Shown here in pieces: positions 51,813-59,952 of a stretch of DNA of 64,000 nt. The stretch spans positions 3,504,620-3,568,619 of the forward strand of contig DS995276.1 in assembly GCA_000156115.1 (NCBI GenBank), read 5' to 3'. Each line of letters opens with the position of its first letter. Positions within the stretch are counted from its first letter, which is position 1. Both the position numbers and the translations under genes were made by a program. This DNA is from Rhodobacteraceae bacterium HTCC2083. Lineage in GTDB: Bacteria; Pseudomonadota; Alphaproteobacteria; Rhodobacterales; Rhodobacteraceae. The notes beneath the pieces are model-generated. The model did no database searches. It was not told the origin of the DNA and saw only the letters and a list, made by a program, of their open reading frames with translations.

Positions 51813-52997
51813 ATGTTTCTTCCCTTTTTTGCAAACCTACGCGACGGGGGCATTCCCGTATCGCTGCGCGAGTATTTGTCATTTCTCGAAGGGGTGAAAC
51901 GCGGCTTGGCCACTTATGATATCGATGCCTTTTATTACCTCGCGCGCACCTCAATGGTCAAAGATGAGCGCAACATCGACAAGTTTGATCGTGCTTTCGC
52001 GAATACATTCAGAGGGTTAGAGGCAATCAGTTCTGAAGAGATGCTGGAAGCCGTCGAAATCCCCGAAGAGTGGCTGCGCAAAATGGTGGAAAAGCACCTG
52101 AGCGAAGATGAAAAAGCTGAGATCGACGCGCTTGGTGGATTTGAAAAACTGATGGAGACACTGAAAGAGCGTCTTAAAGAACAAGAAGGGCGCCATCAGG
52201 GCGGCAACAAATGGATCGGCACCGGCGGCACCTCCCCGTTTGGAGCGTATGGCTATAACCCTGAGGGCATCCGCATCGGTCAAAGTGAAAGCCGCCATAA
52301 GCGTGCGGTCAAAGTTTGGGATAAGCGCGAATTCAAGAACCTTGATGACAGCGTCGAGCTTGGCACACGCAACATTAAAGTCGCGCTAAAACGGCTGCGT
52401 CGCTGGGCGCGTGACGGTGCGACTGAAGAGCTTGATCTTAATGGCACAATTCGCGCGACGGCTGAAAACGGCTATCTCGATGTAAAAACTCGCCCCGAGC
52501 GACGTAATGCGGTAAAAGTGCTGTTGTTTCTTGATGTCGGCGGTTCCATGGATCCGCATATCAAGGTTGTAGAAGAGCTCTTCTCCGCCGCTCGCGCGGA
52601 ATTCAAGCATCTTGAATACTTCTATTTTCACAACTGTCTTTATGAAGGTGTGTGGCGCGACAATCGCCGCCGCTGGGATGCGCAAGTCCCGACTAACGAA
52701 GTGCTGCGCACTTATGGCCCTGATTACAAATGCATATTCGTTGGCGATGCATCGATGAGCCCGTATGAAGTCGCCTACGCAGGCGGCGCGAATGAGCATT
52801 GGAATGCAGAGAGCGGTCAAACATGGCTCACTCGTGCGCGTGAGCAGTGGAAAAGCAATCTGTGGATCAATCCCCTGCCCGAAAAGCATTGGGGCTACAC
52901 GCATTCGATCAAAATGATCCAAGAAATATTTGATGCGCAAATGGTGCCGATGACGCTTGCAGGTCTTGAGCGAGGCATGAAAGAGCTAACGCGATAA
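51813..52997 (+). CDS. coxE: vWA-domain protein, CoxE-like
   Basis: 394 residues. The N-terminal 200 residues are a MadA/CoxE-type region (FANLRDGGIPVSLREYLSFLEG at the start; short form). The vWA domain begins near 230 with the MIDAS motif LFLDVGGSMD. Family partners are MoxR-type AAA ATPases; together they insert or activate a metal site, classically in CO dehydrogenase. The MoxR gene is 2 kb upstream in the same direction. The client is not in the window. Confidence 0.88.
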   Translation: MFLPFFANLRDGGIPVSLREYLSFLEGVKRGLATYDIDAFYYLARTSMVKDERNIDKFDRAFANTFRGLEAISSEEMLEAVEIPEEWLRKMVEKHLSEDEKAEIDALGGFEKLMETLKERLKEQEGRHQGGNKWIGTGGTSPFGAYGYNPEGIRIGQSESRHKRAVKVWDKREFKNLDDSVELGTRNIKVALKRLRRWARDGATEELDLNGTIRATAENGYLDVKTRPERRNAVKVLLFLDVGGSMDPHIKVVEELFSAARAEFKHLEYFYFHNCLYEGVWRDNRRRWDAQVPTNEVLRTYGPDYKCIFVGDASMSPYEVAYAGGANEHWNAESGQTWLTRAREQWKSNLWINPLPEKHWGYTHSIKMIQEIFDAQMVPMTLAGLERGMKELTR

Positions 52998-53066
52998 TCA
53001 TACGCGGTGTTGGCCTTGCATCACATTCAATATTTCTTATATGTTGTATTCAAAAGGAGACCGGAT

Positions 53067-53930
53067 ATGACACCTGACGTTACCGCATTTTTCGACGACC
53101 CAACCAATACTGTCTCTTATGTTGTCAAAGACCCGCACGGAACCGCGTGCGCGATTATCGATAGCGTATTGGATTTCGATCACGCTTCTGGATCAACAGA
53201 CACAAAAAACGCCGATGCGATTATCGCGCATATCAAGTCGCATGCCTTAGACGTCGCATGGATTCTTGAGAGCCATGTGCATGCCGATCACCTTTCGGCG
53301 GCCCCCTATTTACAAGAGCAATTGGGCGGCAAGATCGGCATCAGCGACAATATCACTGTCATTCAAGATACCTTTGCTAAGGTCTTCAACGAGGGCACTG
53401 AATTTCAACGCGATGGCAGCCAGTTTGATCAGCTTTTCAAAGACGGTGACAGCATTCACATCGGCCAGTTGCGGGTAGATATTCTACACACGCCTGGCCA
53501 CACACCTGCGTGCTTGACCTACGTGATCGGCGACGCGGCCTTTGTGGGCGACACGTTATTCATGCCAGATTTCGGCACCGCGCGCTGTGACTTTCCCGGT
53601 GGATCCGCGCAGAACCTATATGCCTCTATTCAGAAAATCCTAGCACTCCCTGGTGAGACACGGATTTTCGTTGGCCATGACTACAAAGCACCCGGACGCG
53701 AAGAATTTGCGTGGGAAACCACCGTAGGAGCGCAGAAAGCGGCAAATGTTCATGTAGGTGGTGGCCGCGCTGCAGATGATTTTGTGCAAATGCGCGAAAC
53801 GCGTGACGCAACACTTGGGATGCCACGATTGATCGTGCCCTCACTGCAAGTCAACATGCGCGCAGGCAACATGCCCGAACCCGATGATCAGGGCGATGTC
53901 TTCCTAAAAATTCCTATCAACAAACTATAA
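53067..53930 (+). CDS. ETHE1-like MBL-fold persulfide dioxygenase
   Basis: 287 residues from ATG 53067, with AAAAGGAG seven bases before it; the frame opens 20 codons earlier without a ribosome binding site. The metal motif ESHVHADHLSAAPYL gives H70, H72, D74 and H75. TPGHTPACL, GDTLFMPDFGTARCDFPGG and FVGHDY complete the ETHE1-type iron site. It oxidises glutathione persulfide. The gene heads a four-gene sulfur module with PmpA, PmpB and a DUF442 protein. The AT-rich stretch before it (53030-53050) could be a BigR/SqrR operator, but no regulator gene is present. Confidence 0.88.
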   Translation: MTPDVTAFFDDPTNTVSYVVKDPHGTACAIIDSVLDFDHASGSTDTKNADAIIAHIKSHALDVAWILESHVHADHLSAAPYLQEQLGGKIGISDNITVIQDTFAKVFNEGTEFQRDGSQFDQLFKDGDSIHIGQLRVDILHTPGHTPACLTYVIGDAAFVGDTLFMPDFGTARCDFPGGSAQNLYASIQKILALPGETRIFVGHDYKAPGREEFAWETTVGAQKAANVHVGGGRAADDFVQMRETRDATLGMPRLIVPSLQVNMRAGNMPEPDDQGDVFLKIPINKL

Positions 53931-53951
53931 TAGGGACGTGGAGAAACTGAG

Positions 53952-54377
53952 ATGGAACAAGAGTGGTTCATGGGCCTTATGGGCGGCCTTCTGATCGGCC
54001 TTGCTGGCGCTGTCTATTTGCTTGGCAACGGGCGCATCATGGGAGCAAGCGGCATTATCGGTGGGCTCATCGACGGATCTGAACGCGCTGCCTGGAAAGA
54101 ACGCATGAGCTTTCTCGCAGGTGTTATTCTGCTGCCCTTACTTTTGCTGCCTCTTGGCGCAAACGGTGAAACCAATCTGACGCAAAACCCTGTTTTGCTG
54201 ATCATCGCAGGTCTTTTGGTTGGCATCGGAACGCGCGTTGCTAACGGATGCACCTCAGGACACGGGGTGTGCGGTATATCACGCCTGTCCTTACGCGGTA
54301 TCGTGGCGACCGTATTTTACATTCTGGCAGGTGCGATCACGATGGTCCTGTTCCGGCACACATTGGGGTGGATCTAA
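53952..54377 (+). CDS. pmpA: YeeE/YedE-type sulfur transporter subunit PmpA
   Basis: 141 residues with four membrane helices. The family Cys motif NGCTSGHGVCGISRLSLRG is near residues 97-115, where YeeE relatives bind thiosulfate or persulfide. PmpA and PmpB form a two-part transporter homologous to YeeE; in other rhodobacteria and rhizobia they work beside persulfide dioxygenase and sulfurtransferase genes. The stop overlaps the PmpB start by one base. Confidence 0.86.
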   Translation: MEQEWFMGLMGGLLIGLAGAVYLLGNGRIMGASGIIGGLIDGSERAAWKERMSFLAGVILLPLLLLPLGANGETNLTQNPVLLIIAGLLVGIGTRVANGCTSGHGVCGISRLSLRGIVATVFYILAGAITMVLFRHTLGWI

Positions 54378-54808
54378 TGCGCAATATATTGGGATTTATC
54401 TCTGGTGGAATGTTTGGCGCAGGGCTTGTGATCTCAGGCATGACAGACACCGAGAAAGTGCAAGGCTGGCTTGATGTCTTTGGCGCTTGGGATCCGACTT
54501 TGGCCTTCGTGATGGGTGGCGCGATCATTCCGATGGCAATCGCTTGGCACTTGAGTAAACGGCGCACACCTTTGGTGGGGGGATCTTTCCCCACCCTGGC
54601 TGATCCGAAACTTGGGCGAAACCTAGTGCTTGGATCCGTCATGTTTGGCATGGGCTGGGGTTTGGTGGGCCTTTGCCCCGGACCAACGGTTGCCTCTATC
54701 GGGTTTGGTGGATGGGCGAACGGTCTCTTCATATCGGCGATGATTGCGGGCATAGCCCTTGCGCCCAATGTACGACAGCGCCTAGACGTAAGCGTCGACG
54801 CCCAATAG
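54377..54808 (+). CDS. pmpB: YeeE/YedE-type sulfur transporter subunit PmpB
   Basis: 143 residues from ATG 54377, overlapping the pmpA stop; the longer upstream frame is a shadow. About four membrane helices and the conserved GLCPGPTVASIGFGG segment near residue 98 mark the second half of a YeeE-like transporter (DUF6691 type). Together with PmpA it gives one pore. It precedes the sulfurtransferase-like DUF442 gene by nine bases. Confidence 0.86.
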   Translation: MRNILGFISGGMFGAGLVISGMTDTEKVQGWLDVFGAWDPTLAFVMGGAIIPMAIAWHLSKRRTPLVGGSFPTLADPKLGRNLVLGSVMFGMGWGLVGLCPGPTVASIGFGGWANGLFISAMIAGIALAPNVRQRLDVSVDAQ

Positions 54809-54817
54809 GAGAAAACG

Positions 54818-55228
54818 ATGCTCATTCGTGCCATTACCGAAAAATACGCGGTGTCTGAACAGATCGCGCCAGAGGATTTCCCAGCAATTTCCGAAGCTGG
54901 CTTCACAACTGTAATCTGCAATCGTCCCGACATCGAAAACCCGCCATTCTTGCATGCCCATGTGATGGCAGAAGCTGCGGCGCTTGCGGGTTTACAATTT
55001 GTGAACTTACCGCTGACGCATCAAACGATGACGCCCGACAATATCACGAAGCAGTTTGACATCGTCGAAAATGCTGAGGGTCCGGTCCTTGCCTATTGCG
55101 CGTCGGGGACGCGATGCTCTGTCATCTGGGCGCTTAGCCAATCGGGCAAACAAAGTGCTGACGATATCTTGGCGCAAACAGCGCAGGCGGGTTATGATTT
55201 ATCTGGCCTTCGGGGTGCCCTCGGATAA
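54818..55228 (+). CDS. TIGR01244/DUF442 sulfur transferase-like protein
   Basis: 136 residues, preceded by AGGAGAAAACG. The fold is dual-specificity-phosphatase-like, with the active Cys94 and Arg99 in YCASGTRC (C-x4-R, one residue shorter than the usual phosphatase loop). DUF442 domains are the N-terminal half of the Blh protein, in which the C-terminal half is a persulfide dioxygenase. Here both halves are separate genes at the two ends of one operon. A rhodanese-like role in persulfide handling is inferred. Confidence 0.86.
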   Translation: MLIRAITEKYAVSEQIAPEDFPAISEAGFTTVICNRPDIENPPFLHAHVMAEAAALAGLQFVNLPLTHQTMTPDNITKQFDIVENAEGPVLAYCASGTRCSVIWALSQSGKQSADDILAQTAQAGYDLSGLRGALG

Positions 55229-55262
55229 AGCGTATTGTTTTTAGCAACTCCTGCCTACCTCT

Positions 55263-56318
55263 TTAAGATCCTTCGCCTTTTCCAGCTTGTATTAATACAT
55301 CAAACTCGTCTTGTTGCACAGGCGCTAACGCGATGCTCTGCGGCTCCTGAACGGGTTCCTCTATCTCAACTTCGGCTCCTCTTTCAGGGCTTGTCTTGGG
55401 GCCGTTAGCACTGGCTTTCGGTCGTGAAGGGTCAAGCGCGCCTGGTTCCATCATTCCGGGATCTTCGTTTTCGTGGAGCAACTTGACAGCGCGCATACCA
55501 TGGAGCTGACCCAAGCGTACGCTTTGTGCGCTACGACCGGAACTATCAACCAAATGCACCTGCTTTGCAGCATCTTGTGGCAAAGGCACCAAGTGCCCGG
55601 GCTGCAACGTGTTCAATTCCGATAAGGGCAACATGACCTTGCACATGATTGCATCCATTTCAACATTGGCCGCCATCGCAGAGCGACGGATCGTATGTTC
55701 GCTTTCTAAAAGCGCAACACCTGTCTTCGTCGGTTTCTTTTTTGCGTTTTGTTTCGCGAATTTTTCTTTGATCGGCAGGAATAAGCGCATGTTTATTGGG
55801 CGTTCGGCTTCCACGACTTCGATTTGCATATCAAACCCGCGGTATTCTGCACCATCAAGCTGCAACACCACCATATGGCGGGTAGCGACCGCGTCCTCGG
55901 TGCGATAACCACGCGTCCAATAGGCCGTAGGGGCTCCTTTCAAAGCCTCATCAAAGCGTCGCAGAAACCCTTCAAGAAACGCGACGGCCAAGGCTTTGTC
56001 CGTTTGCGTCAAGCGGCGAGGTTGAGCCACTGCTGCGCTCACTCTTCCCATCGTTTGAGTTTCTACGAAGGCAATTATACACGCAGGTTCAAGACACATC
56101 ACACCGACGGATCCGTCATCATGCAAGAGCGGAAAAAGCGCCCAATCCTCATCGATCTGATCAACCACATCCGCGAGATCCAAGCGGCTTTGACGTATGC
56201 TATTCACCCTCAGCGCAAGACTGAAGGCCTGATCCGCCGCACGCGCCAAACTGACACGCGCCGCAGTCGCGGGCGATACCGTCTGGTCGTCCGGTGCTTT
56301 CGCATCGCTGCGCAGCAT
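55263..56318 (-). CDS. orphan FliM/FliN-type surface presentation protein
   Basis: 351 residues. A middle region of about 100-215 resembles FliM, and a SpoA (FliN-like) domain at about 220-290 has VMLPLSELNTLQPGHLVPLP. The N-terminal CheY-binding EIDALL-type helix of true FliM is missing, and the C-terminal 60 residues are Pro- and Glu-rich and probably disordered. No other flagellar gene is in the window. It may be a divergent FliM acting with a motor elsewhere or a paralogue with a new role. ATG 56318 has no clear ribosome binding site. Confidence 0.78.
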   Translation of the reverse strand: MLRSDAKAPDDQTVSPATAARVSLARAADQAFSLALRVNSIRQSRLDLADVVDQIDEDWALFPLLHDDGSVGVMCLEPACIIAFVETQTMGRVSAAVAQPRRLTQTDKALAVAFLEGFLRRFDEALKGAPTAYWTRGYRTEDAVATRHMVVLQLDGAEYRGFDMQIEVVEAERPINMRLFLPIKEKFAKQNAKKKPTKTGVALLESEHTIRRSAMAANVEMDAIMCKVMLPLSELNTLQPGHLVPLPQDAAKQVHLVDSSGRSAQSVRLGQLHGMRAVKLLHENEDPGMMEPGALDPSRPKASANGPKTSPERGAEVEIEEPVQEPQSIALAPVQQDEFDVLIQAGKGEGS

Positions 56319-56455
56319 TCGACGTAAGACATTCAGATTGGATGAAATTGCGCTGCCTCCAACACGTTACAAGTGAGCGCCAAGGTTGCTTTATGCCAAC
56401 TCGGTTTCCCAGATAATAGAATTATTAAAGCTAAAATCTTACCAAACGCTTACTT

Positions 56456-59134
56456 TCAAACGGGTTGGCCTCCACATATTATCGGAAACTGCACCCTAAA
56501 AGCAGTGCCATCCTGCCCCGGAAGATAGACAATATCACCGCCCAATCGCGTCATGATTTCACGACAAATCGCAAGGCCAAGCCCTGCCCCACCCGCTTTG
56601 GTTTCTCCAACGCGCGAGAACTTTTCAAAGATCACATCACGCATGTCTGGGTCAATTTTACTGCCATTGTCGATGAAATCGACCGTCGCCAGTCCCTTTG
56701 ATTGAAAGGCTTTTATTGTTAATTGACGCGGATCTGCGTCACAATATTTCTGTGCGTTTGAGATCACATTGATAAAGACCTGCGCCAAGCGATCTACGTC
56801 TGTGTGCAGAAGAATGTCCTCGCGCGCTGGGGTACGCCTGATCAAAAGCGGGTTTTCGTCGCTTAGTCCTGCAGACGAAATTGCCCCCTCTATCACGTCT
56901 TCCAAGGATTTATGAGAGAGGTTGAGCGACACGCGCCCCGCTTCCAATACGGACAAGTCCAACAGATCATCGAGCAAACGCGTCAACCGCAGCGTTTCCG
57001 AGTGGATAATCCCCGCATAACGCGCCTTATCAATGTCGGCCATGTCCTGACTGTCGCGCAGAATTTCAGAGAACGAGCGGATTGACGTCATCGGCGTGCG
57101 CAATTCGTGGCTGATCTGACTGAGAAACCCATCCTTTTGAACAGAAAGCTGCGTAAGCTTCTCGTTCACCTGACGCAATTGTTCGGCTGTGCGTCGTTGT
57201 TCTGTGGATTGCGCTTCGAGCTTGCTGGAATATTCCATCATCTGCGCGCTCTCATCCGCGACAGCCAGCAAATCATCGACCGAAACGGACGCACCGCCGA
57301 CGATTTGTCCGACCATGGCATGGGCCGTCGCCGCCCCCACAGATCCTGACAATTCGCGCTCTAATACGCCAAGAAACTCTGGTGTCGGTTCGGGCAATAA
57401 CCCTTGTGCGCCTTGTCGTGCCGCCTCTATTCCGAAAAGGGACTGTGCTTCACGCGCGCCTAGAATGCGCTGCGCCATGACCATCAAGTCTTCGGATTGT
57501 GCGGCACCGCTTGACCATTCTTTCGCAGATCGCGCGTGATCAAACACGTTCACAAATTGCGCGCCCTGCAGGCGCTCCAAGGGCGCTGGAAAGCTACACA
57601 GAGAGACCACTACAAAGGCAAAACTGTTCAAAAGCATGCTCCAGAGCAAGCAGTGCAAGATCGGGTCCATACCTTTGACCCCGAACAAAGCGTGCGGTGC
57701 AAGCCATGTGAGACCAAACGGCCCATTTGCCATCATCGCTTCAGAGACCACAACGCCCACTCCGAGGCTGGGCAAAAATAGCGCGTAGATCCAAATGACA
57801 AACCCGATAGAGAGGCCGCTTAAGGCACCAATGCGCGTGGCCCCACGCCAAAAAATACCACCTATCATGACAGGAAGCGCTTGGGCGACACCGACAAAGG
57901 ACACCAAACCAATCGCCGCGAGTGCGGAGCCACCGCCCGAAAGCACAAAGTAGAAATAGGCCAGCATCACCACCGCCGCGATAGAAAGCCTGCGCGACAA
58001 CAATACGATGTAGCGCACGTCGCCCGACATGCTCGCCCCCGCACCGGTGAACGACAGCCAAATCGGCATGACAATATGGTTCGACACCATCGTTGAGAGC
58101 GCGATTGACGCCACAATCACCATTGACGTAGCCGACGACAAACCGCCTAGGAAAGAGAGCATCGCCAAACCGTTCTGGCCTTGGCTTAAGGGAACGGTCA
58201 AAACGAACATGTCGGGGTTTGACCCTGTGGGCAGCAAATCCAAACCTGTGACGGCGATGGGCAGGACGAACAAGCTCATTAACATCAGGTAGGCAGGAAA
58301 CGCCCATGAGGCCATGCGTAGATGGCGTTCGTCATCATTTTCGACGACCATCACATGGAACATGCGCGGCAAGCAGATAAAGGCCGCAGCAGACAAAAAG
58401 GTAAGACCAGCCCAACGTCCGCCACTGACATTCCACATCCCAATCTCGGAGGTGCCGATCTTTTCAAGCATCGGTCCAATGCCGCCCGATAACCCCCAGA
58501 CCACAAAGATCCCCACAGCCATCAATGCGATCAGCTTCACCACCGCCTCGACCGCGATGGCCATGACCACACCGTCATGACGCTCATTCACATCAAGCTT
58601 GCGGGTCCCGAACAAAATGGTGAACATCGCCAGACCAATGGCCACCCAAAGGGCTGTCGTGGTTTGACTCGTCTGATTAAACCCGTCTTGGGACGCTTCA
58701 GCAAAAACCGCATAGGATTGCGTGACTGATTGTAATTGCAACGCAATATAAGGAGTCGTGCCCGTCACTGCGAGTAGCGTCAGACCCACAGCCAGTAAAT
58801 TAGATTTACCAAACCGCGACGAAATCAGATCTGCGAGAGAGGTGATGCGCTGGGTCCGCCCAATACGCACTAGTTTGCGCACGGTCCACCACCATCCAAG
58901 CATGACAAGAGACGGTCCCAAGTAGATCGTGATGAACTCCAAACCTGAACGTACAGCAAATCCAACCGCGCCATAAAAGGTCCAACCCGTGCAGTATATC
59001 GACAAAGACAACGTATAGACGACAGGGGCGCGTAGCCATTTGATGCGACCGGATCGCGCGGCGCGTTCGGCCATAAAGGCGACGGTGAAAAGCGCCAGAA
59101 CATAGCCAAGCGAGACGACAATTAGAACATTCAT
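56456..59134 (-). CDS. sodium:solute symporter/histidine kinase fusion sensor
   Basis: 892 residues. The first 500 residues form a sodium:solute symporter (SSS) domain with about 13 helices (YCTGWTFYGAVGFAVRSGLEF, here cut, near 48-65; GGLSSATSMVIVASIALSTMV near 327-347). A short linker is followed by a coiled region and a HisKA domain with the phosphoacceptor His in LSQISHELRTPMTS (about 671) and a HATPase domain with GGAGLGLAICREI near the end. CbrA-type sensors of this design link nutrient uptake to carbon/nitrogen control. ATG 59134 overlaps the upstream stop (TGATG). A receiver protein lies two genes upstream. Confidence 0.92.
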   Translation of the reverse strand: MNVLIVVSLGYVLALFTVAFMAERAARSGRIKWLRAPVVYTLSLSIYCTGWTFYGAVGFAVRSGLEFITIYLGPSLVMLGWWWTVRKLVRIGRTQRITSLADLISSRFGKSNLLAVGLTLLAVTGTTPYIALQLQSVTQSYAVFAEASQDGFNQTSQTTTALWVAIGLAMFTILFGTRKLDVNERHDGVVMAIAVEAVVKLIALMAVGIFVVWGLSGGIGPMLEKIGTSEIGMWNVSGGRWAGLTFLSAAAFICLPRMFHVMVVENDDERHLRMASWAFPAYLMLMSLFVLPIAVTGLDLLPTGSNPDMFVLTVPLSQGQNGLAMLSFLGGLSSATSMVIVASIALSTMVSNHIVMPIWLSFTGAGASMSGDVRYIVLLSRRLSIAAVVMLAYFYFVLSGGGSALAAIGLVSFVGVAQALPVMIGGIFWRGATRIGALSGLSIGFVIWIYALFLPSLGVGVVVSEAMMANGPFGLTWLAPHALFGVKGMDPILHCLLWSMLLNSFAFVVVSLCSFPAPLERLQGAQFVNVFDHARSAKEWSSGAAQSEDLMVMAQRILGAREAQSLFGIEAARQGAQGLLPEPTPEFLGVLERELSGSVGAATAHAMVGQIVGGASVSVDDLLAVADESAQMMEYSSKLEAQSTEQRRTAEQLRQVNEKLTQLSVQKDGFLSQISHELRTPMTSIRSFSEILRDSQDMADIDKARYAGIIHSETLRLTRLLDDLLDLSVLEAGRVSLNLSHKSLEDVIEGAISSAGLSDENPLLIRRTPAREDILLHTDVDRLAQVFINVISNAQKYCDADPRQLTIKAFQSKGLATVDFIDNGSKIDPDMRDVIFEKFSRVGETKAGGAGLGLAICREIMTRLGGDIVYLPGQDGTAFRVQFPIICGGQPV

Positions 59135-59478
59135 CACCCTGTCCGATCGCGTCTTCGTGTTTCGAAAGCGCTTTCATCCATAGGACCGCTTGGCTTGTTT
59201 GGGCTTTCGTCCGCAGGTGCCATGCGCCAAGCAACTAAAGCCCCCACAACGATCAATCCTATCCAAATCGTAAAAATATAGATCGATGCACTTGATGTCG
59301 AAATCGCGCCGTTTTCATCAGCGCTTGGCCAGACCAGTGGCACGAACCACAGCACGACGCCCACGACAGGCAAGATCCGTGCAGCATCAATCAGGCGCCT
59401 TTGTCTGTAGTTACGGCGCTCTAGAAAGACGCGGCCTTGCAAACTCGTCTCGCTAGGCTTTTGGTCCTGCGCGCTCAA
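59134..59478 (-). CDS. two-span membrane protein between kinase and receiver genes
   Basis: 114 residues from TTG 59478, overlapping the receiver stop by four bases and followed by the kinase start (TGATG), so the three genes are translationally coupled. Two hydrophobic segments are seen (about 36-52 and 68-86) with a polar loop; the C-terminus is charged (ETRRRDRTG). Not recognised. Its tight position suggests an accessory of the symporter-kinase. Confidence 0.72.
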   Translation of the reverse strand: MSAQDQKPSETSLQGRVFLERRNYRQRRLIDAARILPVVGVVLWFVPLVWPSADENGAISTSSASIYIFTIWIGLIVVGALVAWRMAPADESPNKPSGPMDESAFETRRRDRTG

Positions 59479-59843
59479 GCGAGGCTCATCTCATTGAGGG
59501 TCTCGATGATTTCTGCGTTAGAGAACGGCTTCGTCATAAAACGAGTCGCACCAATGCGCTGCGCCATTTCACGGTCTTTAGTTTGCCCGCGCGCGGTGAG
59601 CATAAGGACAGGAATGCCCTCGCCCGTTTCGCGCCCGCGCAGATCGGCTAGAATGTCAAAGCCGCTACGCCCAGGTAGCATCACATCTAGGATAAGGAGA
59701 TCGGGTTGTTTCGCTTCAATCACCTCCAACGCATCATGTCCATTGGAATGCGTCGACACGTTATACCCATCACGCGAAAGCAAAAAACTGACCGCTTCGA
59801 TGATATTCGGCTCGTCTTCGATCAACAGAACATGTTTGCTCAT
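59475..59843 (-). CDS. single-domain response regulator (CheY-like)
   Basis: 122 residues from ATG 59843; a GTG at 59855 would add four residues. Receiver residues are present: ED and EP at 9-12, phosphoacceptor Asp53 (LLILDVMLPGRSG), and the Lys in FMTKPFSN near 107. There is no output domain, so the protein acts through a partner. It is the first gene of the operon with the membrane protein and the symporter-kinase, its likely phosphodonor. Confidence 0.9.
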   Translation of the reverse strand: MSKHVLLIEDEPNIIEAVSFLLSRDGYNVSTHSNGHDALEVIEAKQPDLLILDVMLPGRSGFDILADLRGRETGEGIPVLMLTARGQTKDREMAQRIGATRFMTKPFSNAEIIETLNEMSLA

Positions 59844-59952
59844 CCGACGTCTCACTCCCCTTTGGCTGTTACGTGCTGGAATGTCCCGCGCCGCAAAGCG
59901 TTAACAGAGTTTAGGCAAACGCAATGCATTTGCAATGGAAACAAGCAGGTTT

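Noticed and set aside
53030-53050. BigR/SqrR operator before the persulfide dioxygenase gene
   Set aside because: The AT-rich stretch only loosely resembles such operators and the inverted repeat is imperfect, so it is mentioned with the gene but not called as a site.
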